In this document: positions 8,558 to 17,813 of the stretch, one piece after another | Position numbering within the stretch: the stretch's first letter is position 1 | Layout of the letters: every line of letters begins with the position of its first letter | Assembly (NCBI RefSeq): GCF_026625565.1 | Contig: NZ_CP112998.1 | Coordinates: 3,226,501-3,290,500 of the forward strand | DNA length: 64,000 nt | Origin: Dyadobacter pollutisoli | GTDB lineage: Bacteria > Bacteroidota > Bacteroidia > Cytophagales > Spirosomataceae | Reading direction: 5' to 3' | Translations under genes and position numbers: made by a program | The notes under the pieces: model-generated | Seen by the model: only the letters and a program-made list of their open reading frames with translations | Databases searched by the model: none | Told to the model about the DNA's origin: nothing

Positions 8558-11500
8558 ATGAAAGGAAAAGATCATACTGAATTTGCTTCTTTCGATTTTT
8601 TCCTTGTCAGAAGGCCTAATTTACCAGTCGACTCCTTTTGCAGCCTCTATGAACTTTATTTAAAAGAGGAACCGTCTTTTTTACATTCGTTCAAGAGGAT
8701 TGTTAGCACCAATGACCACTTCCTGGAAGCCCTGTACCTGGCATCGCCTGTTCTTCATGAGCGAACCACACAGTGGCTTTCAGGATCAGTCATTTCTGAA
8801 CAGACCAAACTTGTCAAAACCCTCTACAAATACTGGGGAAGGATATGCAGCCGCGCGACTCCCTACGGTTTGTTTTCGGGTGTTTCCCTTGGGCGATGGG
8901 GAGACCATACTAACATCGTACCGTCCAGGCCCGGAGACCGGGTTTTTATCGAGCCCGACATACTGCTGTTAAACCAAATCAAAGACTTTGCATTAGCAAC
9001 TTCTGATTTAAAGGAAAAGTCGCTATTCTATTCCAATAACAGCATTTATCAGGTTGGAAACGATGTCCGGTTTGTAGAATATGCCCAAGAACAAGCAGGA
9101 AGAAAATACTTTATTTCTTCCATACAAAACAGCGAAGAACTTCAAAGTGTCATTTCGCTGGCCCGAAATGGGTGCTACTTATCTGATATCAGAAATCGCC
9201 TTTTAGCACTCGGCCTGTCGGAGGCAAATGCCGCGGAATTCGTCAGCGACCTCCTGGAATTTCAACTTCTGGTTTGCGATTTGTCTCCAAGAATAACCAC
9301 TACAAACGGTCTGCATGACTTTATCCATAAATTGGAGCAGATACAGGCTGATAGCACCCTGTTGCCAATACTGGCAACGATCTCCCAAATGCTCGGCTCC
9401 GACAGATGTCGGATCGAGGTCTTTACCAAACTGAAAGCTTTAATTGAGCAAAATTTCGAAGGAGTATCCACAGATAATCTCGTACAAATCACACTGCAAC
9501 AAGCTTACGAGGACGTATCGATCGAACAATCGTTCAGAGAAAAAATTGAGTTGGATCTCTTACAAATTCAGCGTTTGTCTCAAAACAGAGCGAGTTCAAA
9601 CCTCACCAATTTTACAAGGGAGTTTTACAATAAATATGGTAGTGCGGAAATTCCTCTGGCGATTGCTTTGGACGGTGAACTCGGAATTGACTACGGTCAT
9701 GCATCCCGATTGAGCAATATTCCTGTTCTGGAAGGGATAGACCTGACATCAAAGGGAAAAACCGCATCCCAATTTAACGAATGGGATAACTTCGTGCTCA
9801 ATCTATACCTGGCTTATGCCGAAAATCAGTCAGAGGAAATTAATCTGACGACAGAAGATATAAATGGATTTGCGTCTGTGCCAACCTCAAATCCAAGTTT
9901 TTACGCTTTTGGAAACATCATTGACGAGTCGGGCAATGGTAAGAAGGATCTGAAATTTCACCTCAATTCCCTGGGAGGAAATTCGGCGGCAGCATTATTG
10001 GCCCGCTTTTCAAGTTCAAACAAAGCATTGGAAGCGCAGCTTTTGGAAACAACAGCACACGAACAGCGTTGTTTTGCCGACTCGGTGCTGGCAGAAATCG
10101 TTTTTCTTCCTGAGACAAAGACCGGAAATGTCCTGTCGCACCCGCCATTGTATACGTACGAGATTCCGTACATTACGCTCTCCTCCGCAAAAGCAGAAAA
10201 TCAACTGCCTGTTGACGATCTGCTGGTGTCCGTAACTGCCGACGGCAAGGTCACCATTCGTTCGAAAAAGTTGGGCAAGAAAATTATCCCCAGGCTGTCC
10301 AATGCGCATAACTATGGATCAGAGCTTCCGATTTACCAGTTTCTTTGTGACATTCAAAATGAAACGAATGCGATCAGTTTCAGTTGGAGATGGTCTATTT
10401 TGAGCGGCCGGCCTGTTCTGCCCAGGGTCACCTATAACTACTTAATCCTTAGCAGGAAAACCTGGAATATTGAAAAGTCCAGCTACTATGACCTTGACCA
10501 TTTTATACAGAAATATCGCGTCCCAAGATATGTTCAATTGATTGAAGGCGATAACGAAATGCTGCTCGATCTGCAGTTGCCGCTTGCCAAATCCATTTTG
10601 AGGGATGAAATTGAAAAAAAGGGCAAGGCTGAGCTACGCGAGTTCTTGTCGGTACCCTCGCAATGTATTATTAATGATCAGGATGGCTCTTATTCCAATG
10701 AGGTGATCATTCCGTTAAAGTCCGGGATCAATGCCCTGAATCCTTCGAAAACTTATCCTTCCAACAACCAAAACGTTCAAAGAAAATTCAGTTTTGGTGA
10801 TCCCTGGCTTTACGTGCAAATTTACACCGGGAGTACCATCGCCGATAACATACTTACCGAGGTCATAAAACCCTTCTGCGATCATTTGTTAGAAAATGGT
10901 CGCATTGAAAAGTGGTTCTTTATACGTTACCAGGATCCCCTTCCTCATCTTCGTTTACGGTTTTTCAGTAATGCGGATTCATTCAATGCTACGGAAATTG
11001 TGATGCAGTTGAAGGAAAAACTCGCGCCATTTACCGATCAAAACCTGATCGACAAATTTGTACTCGGCACATATGACCGGGAGTTGGAGCGGTACGGGGC
11101 CGAAAATATCGAATTGGCAGAAACGATTTTCTTCATCGATAGTCAATTGGTAATCAATTCGATTGTAAAAATTACTGAACATGATGCAGACCAGTACCGA
11201 TGGCTCTATGCCTGCAAATTAATTGACGCGATACTGTCTTCATTTGGATTAAAACTGGATGAAAAGGCAGCGCTCACCAGGCAATTTATGATGAATTTCC
11301 TGGGGGACTATGTCAATGGCGATAAAGTTGAAATTCAACTAAACGAAAAATTCAGATCGCTAAGACCCAAGGTAACCGCAGTGATGGAAACGGACGAAGA
11401 CTATACAGAAGGGCAGATAGGCAAACTATGCCACCAACTTTCAGCTGACCTAAGCAATGTGCTGACTACTTCATCCAGCAGATTTTCACCAGACCAGATC

Positions 11501-11644
11501 GGATCATTCGTACACATGACCTGCAATAGATTGCTGATTTCAGAATCGCGGGAGCAGGAATTGCTGATTTATCATTTTCTAAATAAGTACTACAAAGGTA
11601 AAGTCGCCCAGGAGCAGGCATCCGCCAGGAAGTCGTCAAATTAA
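8558..11644 (+). CDS. Full-length class I lanthipeptide dehydratase (LanB-type), copy 1
   Basis: A 1028-residue protein with both halves of a NisB-like dehydratase. The N-terminal glutamylation domain (about 1-680) starts FASFDFFLVRRPNLP and has R95, R99 and T101 in SRATPYGLFSG, matching the NisB Arg/Arg/Thr set needed for glutamyl transfer. The C-terminal elimination domain (about 745-1010) starts FGDPWLYVQIYTG and keeps H797, R799 and R801 (PHLRLRF), E844 and R845 (ELERYG), and H986 (HMTCNRLL). LanB enzymes transfer glutamate from glutamyl-tRNA(Glu) to Ser/Thr and eliminate it to give Dha/Dhb. All key residues being present, an active enzyme is expected. Its nearest candidate substrate is the Cys-free peptide just upstream. 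The fused layout differs from split thiopeptide-type enzymes. Confidence 0.95.
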   Translation: MKGKDHTEFASFDFFLVRRPNLPVDSFCSLYELYLKEEPSFLHSFKRIVSTNDHFLEALYLASPVLHERTTQWLSGSVISEQTKLVKTLYKYWGRICSRATPYGLFSGVSLGRWGDHTNIVPSRPGDRVFIEPDILLLNQIKDFALATSDLKEKSLFYSNNSIYQVGNDVRFVEYAQEQAGRKYFISSIQNSEELQSVISLARNGCYLSDIRNRLLALGLSEANAAEFVSDLLEFQLLVCDLSPRITTTNGLHDFIHKLEQIQADSTLLPILATISQMLGSDRCRIEVFTKLKALIEQNFEGVSTDNLVQITLQQAYEDVSIEQSFREKIELDLLQIQRLSQNRASSNLTNFTREFYNKYGSAEIPLAIALDGELGIDYGHASRLSNIPVLEGIDLTSKGKTASQFNEWDNFVLNLYLAYAENQSEEINLTTEDINGFASVPTSNPSFYAFGNIIDESGNGKKDLKFHLNSLGGNSAAALLARFSSSNKALEAQLLETTAHEQRCFADSVLAEIVFLPETKTGNVLSHPPLYTYEIPYITLSSAKAENQLPVDDLLVSVTADGKVTIRSKKLGKKIIPRLSNAHNYGSELPIYQFLCDIQNETNAISFSWRWSILSGRPVLPRVTYNYLILSRKTWNIEKSSYYDLDHFIQKYRVPRYVQLIEGDNEMLLDLQLPLAKSILRDEIEKKGKAELREFLSVPSQCIINDQDGSYSNEVIIPLKSGINALNPSKTYPSNNQNVQRKFSFGDPWLYVQIYTGSTIADNILTEVIKPFCDHLLENGRIEKWFFIRYQDPLPHLRLRFFSNADSFNATEIVMQLKEKLAPFTDQNLIDKFVLGTYDRELERYGAENIELAETIFFIDSQLVINSIVKITEHDADQYRWLYACKLIDAILSSFGLKLDEKAALTRQFMMNFLGDYVNGDKVEIQLNEKFRSLRPKVTAVMETDEDYTEGQIGKLCHQLSADLSNVLTTSSSRFSPDQIGSFVHMTCNRLLISESREQELLIYHFLNKYYKGKVAQEQASARKSSN

Positions 11645-11824
11645 GACAGTTTGTCGAAAATTGCTGCGGGAATGTCGAATAAATTTATGGCTTCCAAATT
11701 AATTTTCCACATTTGAATCATCTGTTAGCCTGAATAAACTCACCAGATTTAAGCACTGAAGATCTCTACGGATGATGTGCCCTGGTAATACTCAACAATC
11801 TCTTAATACTTTACACAGAGTAGG

Positions 11825-12598
11825 ATGACTAACGAGCATAATCGAATAACCTGTGTAATTGTCGAAGACGAGCCGCTCGCCCAAAACATCTATCACCGCT
11901 ACTTGGGAAAGCTACCGGACATCGACCTGATAGCGACCTGTAACAACGCCGTTGAGGCCATTTCGGTCATCCAAAGTAAAAAGCCCGACTTCATTTTACT
12001 GGATATCAACATGCCCGAAATGTCCGGTTTTGAGATGCTTAATGTACTGCGCCTTCACAAACCTCTCGTCATTTTCTCGACTGCCTATGTCGAGCATGCT
12101 CTTAAAAGCTACGATTTTGATGCTTTGGACTATCTTTTAAAACCTGTTTCATTTGAGAAATTCATCAGGAGCATTGAAAAAGTGAAGGAGATGAAAAGTA
12201 TGAAGGACGGGGTACGGGGCGGAAACGGGTGGCTCAGCGTTGCGCAGGAAACACAGGAAGAAAATGACTCCGCATTTGTAAAGTTTGACAAAAAAAACTT
12301 GCGACTTTTTTTTAGCAATATCACGATGATCCAGGCTATGGAAGACTATCTCAAAATATTCCTGAAAGAACCCATCAATACATTGGGATACATTGTGATC
12401 AGGATGACGATGAAGGAGATAGAGGCAAAATTACCGGAACAAGGATTCCTTCGCATCAGCAGGTCCTTCATTGTGAATTTCCAGGACGTGATGGCTTTGG
12501 AAGGCAACGAAATCAAGTTGAAAGACACACGAAGACTGCAAATCGGACGGACTTTCAGGGACGATGTCCGAAAGAAAATAGAAGGCATCACGTTTTGA
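11825..12598 (+). CDS. LytTR-family response regulator (orphan)
   Basis: A 257-residue regulator closely resembling the one at 7504: receiver with acidic residues at E14/D15, phospho-acceptor D60 (LLDINMPEMSGFEML), K107 (YLLKPVSF), then a LytTR domain (about 155-255; RISRSFIVNFQ). No kinase lies beside it, so it may share the LytS kinase at 6416 or respond to an unlinked one. It sits 180 bases after LanB1 and 198 bases before the small peptide genes that precede the radical SAM enzyme, which suggests control of that second block. The 180-base gap before it shows no recognisable element. Confidence 0.92.
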   Translation: MTNEHNRITCVIVEDEPLAQNIYHRYLGKLPDIDLIATCNNAVEAISVIQSKKPDFILLDINMPEMSGFEMLNVLRLHKPLVIFSTAYVEHALKSYDFDALDYLLKPVSFEKFIRSIEKVKEMKSMKDGVRGGNGWLSVAQETQEENDSAFVKFDKKNLRLFFSNITMIQAMEDYLKIFLKEPINTLGYIVIRMTMKEIEAKLPEQGFLRISRSFIVNFQDVMALEGNEIKLKDTRRLQIGRTFRDDVRKKIEGITF

Positions 12599-12738
12599 TT
12601 TTTCTCAGTCATCAAGCTGCATTTCCACCAACAGCACCATTGATGTCCGTCTCCTTTTCAAATATTTCGGCCTTGGAATTGTCGTTCACCGCAAAAAACA
12701 CGCCGTTAGTCGCTTTCCAGAGTTAACTATCTCAATTT

Positions 12739-12764
12739 TTTGATGTTCGGAGCCATTTGATGTT
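12739..12764 (+). promoter_or_regulatory. Direct repeat, possible LytTR operator
   Basis: TTTGATGTT occurs at 12739-12747 and again at 12756-12764, a 17-base period, 33 bases before the 65-residue peptide gene and just after a LytTR regulator gene. LytTR proteins bind paired 9-bp direct repeats, though usually with a longer period (about 21 bases). Short AT-rich repeats arise by chance, so this is tentative. Confidence 0.3.
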
Positions 12765-12796
12765 GTTTTGTTCAGTTCACATAAATCTTTATACAT

Positions 12797-12994
12797 ATGA
12801 GACTTTCTATCGATGAACTTATGGTCAAATCCTTGCAGAACGACGCCACCAATCCGCAAAGACTAGAAATCCTTGAATCACAGGATGCGTCTGTATTAAG
12901 AGGAGGTGACAGAGAACCCACGCGGCCCGTTTATGAATTTGAGTACACCACTATCTGGCAAAAAGCAAGTATGTTATTAGACAACCTAAAATGA
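12797..12994 (+). CDS. Small peptide with Gly-Gly, candidate radical SAM substrate 1
   Basis: A 65-residue frame with a plausible leader (IDELMVKSLQND, then LEILESQDASVLRGG) and a Gly-Gly at about residues 36-37, followed by an aromatic-rich segment (RPVYEFEYTTIWQKA). It lies 7 bases before a second small gene and just upstream of the radical SAM enzyme. Double-glycine leaders are cut by C39 proteases, and one is encoded in this locus. Radical SAM/SPASM enzymes that build cyclophane or thioether links often act on aromatic residues such as the Trp and Tyr here. No homologue was recognised; the RiPP-precursor role is inferred from size, composition and context. Confidence 0.6.
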   Translation: MRLSIDELMVKSLQNDATNPQRLEILESQDASVLRGGDREPTRPVYEFEYTTIWQKASMLLDNLK

Positions 12995-13001
12995 TACGAT
13001 C

Positions 13002-13169
13002 ATGGGAAAAGACGAAAAAAAACTGTTTGGCAAAAAAAAGGGCGCAAAAAAAGCCCTGGACGAAATTAGTAAAGGAGCCAATAAAGTCATTGGCGAAAAT
13101 ATTCACGGTGGCTGGGTTGAGATTATGAGTGAGCGAATCGATGGTGAAAAAAAACTAGGCGATGAATGA
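13002..13169 (+). CDS. Small peptide overlapping the radical SAM gene, candidate substrate 2
   Basis: A 55-residue frame: a very Lys-rich start (MGKDEKKLFGKKKGAKKAL), then NKVIGENIHGGWVEIMSERID. Its end overlaps the radical SAM start by 8 bases, indicating translational coupling, common for RiPP precursor/maturase pairs. Its start context (ACGATC-ATG) is the same as that of several lanthipeptide precursors in the array at 27-28 kb, and its N-terminus (MGKDE) resembles theirs (MKDE), hinting at shared ancestry of the upstream region. The Gly-Gly-Trp at about 36-38 could be the modification or cleavage region. Function not proven. Confidence 0.6.
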   Translation: MGKDEKKLFGKKKGAKKALDEISKGANKVIGENIHGGWVEIMSERIDGEKKLGDE

Positions 13170-14301
13170 GAAGTTACTGAAAGGGTTAATCTTAAAAATT
13201 AGCAGTAGGTGTAATCTGGATTGCACCTATTGCTATATGTACAGTCATGGAGATTCCAGTTTTTTAAAACAACCCAAGTTCATGGACGAATTGGTAGCCA
13301 ACCAATTGATTGCCCGACTCAAACAATATTTCTTCCAACACGCCGTCCCAACTTTTCAGCTGATTCTTCACGGGGGAGAGCCGACATTAATGTCTCCTTC
13401 AAAGTTTGATGAATTACTCACACACATTTCTTCGGAGATTGGGAATACTACTACCATCCATTATGCCATCCAAAGTAACGGAACATTACTCAATGATGAG
13501 TGGATTGCAATCTTCCGCAAGCACAAAGTATCTCTGGGGATCAGCATTGATGGCCCTGAAAAAATCAATGACCTGCACAGAAGAGACCATAAAGGCAATG
13601 GGAGTTTTTTGGCCGTAATGGATGGCCTGGAAATATGCTGGAAAAACAACTATCCCTTTGCCCTCCTGGGCGTTCAAAACCCTGAAACAGATCCCGATGA
13701 GATCTATTCATTTATTAAAAGCACCAAAGCTTCCAATATTGATTTCCTGCTCCCGCATCATCATCACAGTAACAAACCCAGGCAGAGTGGATACGCCGAA
13801 TGGTGGATACAACTATTCGATATCTGGTTTTACGACCGCGACGAAACGAAGCCTAATATACGTTTCCTCACGCAGATCATTGTAAACTGCCTTGGCCTGG
13901 GAGAGGGATTCGACATGCTTGGCCAGGAGACCAATGACTATCTCGTGATTGAAACAGACGGAAGCATAGAAACCGTCGATGCCATGAAAATTTGCGGCGA
14001 TGCTTTTACCAAAGAAAGCTATCACCTGAAAACACATTACTTCGAACAGGCACTTGGATCGCCGTTAATGAATCTATACCATCAAAGCCACAAAGAGCTT
14101 GCCCCGGAATGCCGGAAATGTCCGGTAGCCTATGTTTGCGGTGGTGGTTTCCTGCCTCACCGGTATAGTGATGACAGGCACTTCGATAACCCTTCCGTAT
14201 ACTGCGAAGACCTGAAAAAGATCATCGTCCACATACAGCACGCCATCATGGACGAACTATCCGAACAAACAATCCTGGAAGCAGGATTGGAGAAACTTTG
14301 A
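13162..14301 (+). CDS. Radical SAM/SPASM peptide-modifying enzyme
   Basis: A 379-residue radical SAM protein. The cluster motif CNLDCTYCY (about residues 18-26) binds the SAM [4Fe-4S] cluster; further family motifs are LHGGEPTL, QSNGTLL and GISIDGP. The C-terminus has the SPASM-type Cys set for auxiliary clusters (CGDAF, CRKCPVAYVCGGG, YCEDL). The layout resembles the FxsB/GrrM/XyeB group, several members of which form cyclophane links on aromatic residues, and also anaerobic sulfatase-maturing enzymes. Overlap with a 55-residue peptide gene favours a RiPP maturase over sulfatase maturation. The exact crosslink cannot be read from sequence. Confidence 0.85.
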   Translation: MNEKLLKGLILKISSRCNLDCTYCYMYSHGDSSFLKQPKFMDELVANQLIARLKQYFFQHAVPTFQLILHGGEPTLMSPSKFDELLTHISSEIGNTTTIHYAIQSNGTLLNDEWIAIFRKHKVSLGISIDGPEKINDLHRRDHKGNGSFLAVMDGLEICWKNNYPFALLGVQNPETDPDEIYSFIKSTKASNIDFLLPHHHHSNKPRQSGYAEWWIQLFDIWFYDRDETKPNIRFLTQIIVNCLGLGEGFDMLGQETNDYLVIETDGSIETVDAMKICGDAFTKESYHLKTHYFEQALGSPLMNLYHQSHKELAPECRKCPVAYVCGGGFLPHRYSDDRHFDNPSVYCEDLKKIIVHIQHAIMDELSEQTILEAGLEKL

Positions 14302-14316
14302 GGAGCGCCGAATTCA

Positions 14317-15192
14317 ATGAAACGAAGCTTTAAAATAGTACCGCGTATGAAGTCGATATTTTGCTTGATCATTTTCCATCTGAACACGATCGGTTTGCTT
14401 GCACAACCACCGGAAGAAATCAAGCGTCCATTAGCTTTTTTTCCAAATCAGCGGGCGAAAGTTCTCATCGCCGGTTCGTTTCATTTTGATTACCCCAATA
14501 AGGATATGGCCAAGGTGCAAAAGAGCGACCAGATTGATGTGTTGACTGAGCCCAAAAAATCGGAGGTAACAGAACTGGTCAATTATATAAAAAAATTCAA
14601 GCCCACAAAAATCGCTATTGAAGCATTTCCTGAATGGGAGGCTACAAGAAAATTAAAAAAATATAAAAAAGGAGAATTTTCAGATAAAAGAGACGAAAGA
14701 TATCAGCTGGCCATGCGAATCGCCAAAGAACTGAATCTGGATACATTATATAGCATTGATTGCGAATCATTTGACAAAGATTTAATGAAAGTAGACTCCA
14801 CCTACTTTCAGGCTTTTTTTGAAGACTACAACTTAAAAACCAATGATGAGTTCATAGCAATGTACCAAAATTGGTATACCTATGATGATAAACTGGCTGC
14901 AAAAACCAACCTTCTGACTTATTTCAAATATATGAATTCCGAAGAAGTTCATAAGTTGGGTTTCGGCAGTTACTTGATTGGCAATTTCAAACTGGAAGAC
15001 CATCGGGGTGCGGATATTCTTTCCATTTGGTGGTATAACAGAAACCTCCGGATTTTTAGAAAGTTACAGCAGATCACCGAAAGTAACGAGGACAGAATAT
15101 TGGTAATATTTGGAAACGGACATGCCTCTGTTTTGAGACAATTAGTTGAAAGTTCACCCGCATACGAATTCGTGGAGTTTGGCAAATTGTAA
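14317..15192 (+). CDS. DUF5694 family exported protein
   Basis: A 291-residue protein with a signal-peptide-like start (best from the internal ATG at 14347: MKSIFCLIIFHLN, ending near LLAQ) and then AKVLIAGSFHFDYP and KPTKIAIEAFPEWE, the hallmark strands of DUF5694, a family distantly like TraB/ChaN-type hydrolases. A conserved FGNGHASVLRQLVE segment is near the C-terminus. It begins 15 bases after the radical SAM gene, so it is probably in the same transcript. Proteins of this family have no established reaction. A role in immunity or in peptide handling outside the cytoplasm is a guess from position. Confidence 0.65.
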   Translation: MKRSFKIVPRMKSIFCLIIFHLNTIGLLAQPPEEIKRPLAFFPNQRAKVLIAGSFHFDYPNKDMAKVQKSDQIDVLTEPKKSEVTELVNYIKKFKPTKIAIEAFPEWEATRKLKKYKKGEFSDKRDERYQLAMRIAKELNLDTLYSIDCESFDKDLMKVDSTYFQAFFEDYNLKTNDEFIAMYQNWYTYDDKLAAKTNLLTYFKYMNSEEVHKLGFGSYLIGNFKLEDHRGADILSIWWYNRNLRIFRKLQQITESNEDRILVIFGNGHASVLRQLVESSPAYEFVEFGKL

Positions 15193-15251
15193 TCACCTTA
15201 ATGGCTTAATCGGGAAATTGAGCAGAAGCCAATTATAAATCGAAAGTATTT

Positions 15252-16991
15252 ATGAAACAATTCATATTTGTTGTTTTCATCCTGGTCAACAACTTTTCAT
15301 TCTCGCAGATCAATACAGGCAAAACATTAGAATCTAAGCAATTGGCAAAAGCTGAAGACGATAAAGAGTTTGATAACGGCTCGACGATCACCCGGGAACA
15401 GCTGCAAAAAATCCCAGGTAACGACCTGGCTGATGTGGGTAAAATCTGGGGATTTTTGAAGTACCACCACCCCGTCATCGCCAGCGGCAAATACAATTGG
15501 GATTACGAACTATTCAGGTTCCTTCTCAAATATAAGGAAGCAGAAAGCAAACAGGCGAAACAGGTGCTATTGTCGGCCTGGGTCACAGGCCTGGGCGCTT
15601 TCGAAGAACGAAAATATGCTGAGGCGCAGCCGACCGAAATTGCACTTCCTCCTGATTTGAACTGGATCCAATCTTCCGGTTTTCACAAGGAGCTAAAAGC
15701 CCGACTAATGGCCATTAAAAACGCTGCAAGGACGGGGAAGCATTATTATATTGGAAACACGCAGGATGAAAATCCGGAGTTTAAAAACGAAAATCCTTAT
15801 GAGTCAATGAACTACCCGGACGCCGGGTTTCGTTTGTTGGCCCTGTTTCGTTACTGGAATACGATCCAGTATTATTTTCCATACAGAAACCTGATCGACG
15901 GAAACTGGAACGATGTCCTCATGGAATTCATACCGAAATTCCTCGCTGCGCCCGATGAGATACATTACAAATTAACAGCCTTAAAACTCATTGCCAGGAT
16001 CAACGACACGCATGCGGATATGCAGGGGGATTCGGTGCTAAACAAATATTTCGGAGACAGGAATGCAGCTATTGACGTCTCTTTTATTGAAAATGAGGCG
16101 GTAGTGACGGGTTATCACAAAAAAACCCTTGGTGAAAAGTCCGGCCTGAAAAAGGGAGATATCCTCCAAAAAATAAACGGAAAAGCTGTGGCGGACATTA
16201 TCCGCGAATCCCTTCCCATCACCCCGGCCTCCAACTATCCAACACAGCTCCGTAAAATAGCGACCAAACTTTTGCGTACCAACGATTCTTTGATCGTGGT
16301 GGATTACAAACGCGGCCAGGAAACGGGAAGGCTAACGATCAAAAGTTACGACCTGCAAAACATGCAGGTACCACGAAAAAATCAACGGAAAGACACTTGT
16401 TTTCGAATGATCCGGCCCGATATTTCTTATTTATATCCAGGATCATTCAAAAACCGCTACTTACCCAAAATAACGCCTGAGATCCTCAAAACGAAGGGTC
16501 TTATCGTAGATCTGCGGTGCTACCCGAGTGACGATCTGGTGGATACTTTCTCCAATACATTACTTCCGTCCCCTCAGGAATTTGTAAAATATTCCATTGC
16601 GAAGCTGAGCGAGCCCGGCCTTTTTGAATTCGCAAGCCCCATTGAGATCGGAGCAGATAATCCCGATTATTTCAAGGGGCAGGTTGTGATCCTGATCAAT
16701 GAACTAACCCAGAGCGCTTCCGAATATACCGCAATGGCGTTCCGGACCGCGCCAAAGGTAAAAGTGATCGGAAGTACTACTGCCGGTGCGGATGGCAACA
16801 CGTCCCCCATCTATTTCCCGGGTAATGTTATGACTTATATCAGCGCTGTCGGGGTGTTTTATCCCGATGGCCGGGGCACCCAGCGCGTCGGCATCATACC
16901 TGACATTCAGATCAGTCCTACCATTAAAGGAATCGCGGAAGATCGTGACGAATTAATAGAAAAGGCCATTGAAATTATCGACGGGAAATAA
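15252..16991 (+). CDS. S41 family (tail-specific) protease with PDZ-like domain
   Basis: A 579-residue exported protease. Residues 1-19 form a signal peptide. A PDZ-like domain (about 270-350; GEKSGLKKGDILQKINGKAV) precedes the S41 domain, where GLIVDLRCYPSDD and NELTQSASEYTAMAF occur; S488 in TQSASEY is the likely nucleophile. S41 enzymes cut near C-termini with a Ser-Lys dyad in the periplasm. It is the last gene of the plus-strand arm of the RiPP locus and ends at a terminator facing the export genes. It could trim exported peptides or give self-protection, but such proteases are also common housekeeping genes in this phylum. Confidence 0.88.
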   Translation: MKQFIFVVFILVNNFSFSQINTGKTLESKQLAKAEDDKEFDNGSTITREQLQKIPGNDLADVGKIWGFLKYHHPVIASGKYNWDYELFRFLLKYKEAESKQAKQVLLSAWVTGLGAFEERKYAEAQPTEIALPPDLNWIQSSGFHKELKARLMAIKNAARTGKHYYIGNTQDENPEFKNENPYESMNYPDAGFRLLALFRYWNTIQYYFPYRNLIDGNWNDVLMEFIPKFLAAPDEIHYKLTALKLIARINDTHADMQGDSVLNKYFGDRNAAIDVSFIENEAVVTGYHKKTLGEKSGLKKGDILQKINGKAVADIIRESLPITPASNYPTQLRKIATKLLRTNDSLIVVDYKRGQETGRLTIKSYDLQNMQVPRKNQRKDTCFRMIRPDISYLYPGSFKNRYLPKITPEILKTKGLIVDLRCYPSDDLVDTFSNTLLPSPQEFVKYSIAKLSEPGLFEFASPIEIGADNPDYFKGQVVILINELTQSASEYTAMAFRTAPKVKVIGSTTAGADGNTSPIYFPGNVMTYISAVGVFYPDGRGTQRVGIIPDIQISPTIKGIAEDRDELIEKAIEIIDGK

Positions 16992-17013
16992 GCTTATTTT
17001 TATCGACAAAAAG

Positions 17014-17061
17014 AAAGTTGCTGCATTGCGCTCCGAAATCCGGGAACAATGCAGCAACTTT
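17014..17061. terminator. Bidirectional terminator between S41 protease and HlyD-type gene
   Basis: A perfect 15-bp stem (17014-17028 with 17047-17061) encloses an 18-base loop. It is followed by a T-run on the plus strand and preceded by an A-run, giving a T-run on the minus strand, so it can stop transcription from both convergent operons. Confidence 0.85.
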
Positions 17062-17083
17062 TTGATATTCAATTTCTCTTCAA

Positions 17084-17809
17084 CTACGCCCCGAACAATC
17101 CTCCAAAAATCCGGTGTAGTATGCTCTTTTCATCCAGAATGATCTCTGCCTTCCCTACGAATGTTGGCTGTTTTTCCAGTTTGTAGCCGGTATTGGTGAC
17201 AAGGCCGTTGACTAATTCAACATTCACGCGGTACTGACCTTCTATTTTCACGGGTAATACCGAAACGATCTTTCCGACAATGAAACCGAATTCGTTTTGT
17301 GAAAACTCGTCCAGGCTTATCTTCACCTCCTGCCCTACCTTCACCTTTCCAGAATTTTTGACTGGAATCTTCACCAAAACCTCGTAGTTTTTGATGGTCG
17401 GAACAACCCATATCGTCCGCTTGTCCGCGTTTTCTTTATAACCCTGAGAAAACGAGACGGTACCATCGATCGTGGACCGGAAATAGGTTCTTTTCAAAGA
17501 CCCTTTCTCCACCACCAGGCTGTCTCCAACCTTCACGTGCTGTCCTTCCTTTACCAACGGCGAATAGTCATCGCCCGGGTTAGAAACAAACCAGCTGACC
17601 CTGCGCGGCTTCTCTTTGGCCTGCAACTGGCTTTCTCCAATAATAATGTCAGGGAAAGAAATGTTCTTGGCAATGATCAGAATGATGATCACAACGCCAA
17701 ACAATACAGAGATACCCCACCGGACAATCCATGGCGGTATCTGGCCGATGATGTCCTGAATTTCGTCGCTAACTCTTTCGTATTCCGAGTTTTTGTCTTT
17801 TGTTTCCAT
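17084..17809 (-). CDS. HlyD-type membrane fusion protein of the lanthipeptide exporter
   Basis: About 241 residues: a short cytoplasmic tail, one membrane helix (about 27-48), then beta-barrel/lipoyl-like segments (VKEGQHVKVGDSLVV; KVKVGQEVKISLDEF). It lacks the long coiled-coil of classical HlyD, so it is a short adaptor. The ATG at 17809 lies 4 bases after the transporter stop; a TTG at 17827 inside the transporter gene would lengthen it by 6 residues. It is the last gene of the minus operon and should join the C39 ABC transporter to an outer-membrane exit in this Gram-negative cell. Confidence 0.87.
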   Translation of the reverse strand: METKDKNSEYERVSDEIQDIIGQIPPWIVRWGISVLFGVVIIILIIAKNISFPDIIIGESQLQAKEKPRRVSWFVSNPGDDYSPLVKEGQHVKVGDSLVVEKGSLKRTYFRSTIDGTVSFSQGYKENADKRTIWVVPTIKNYEVLVKIPVKNSGKVKVGQEVKISLDEFSQNEFGFIVGKIVSVLPVKIEGQYRVNVELVNGLVTNTGYKLEKQPTFVGKAEIILDEKSILHRIFGGLFGA

Positions 17810-17813
17810 AGTT

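Noticed and set aside
13162..14301. Radical SAM protein as maturase of the sulfatase at 31908
   Set aside because: Some motif similarity to anSME exists, but it overlaps a small peptide gene within a RiPP locus and is 18 kb and several operons away from the sulfatase.
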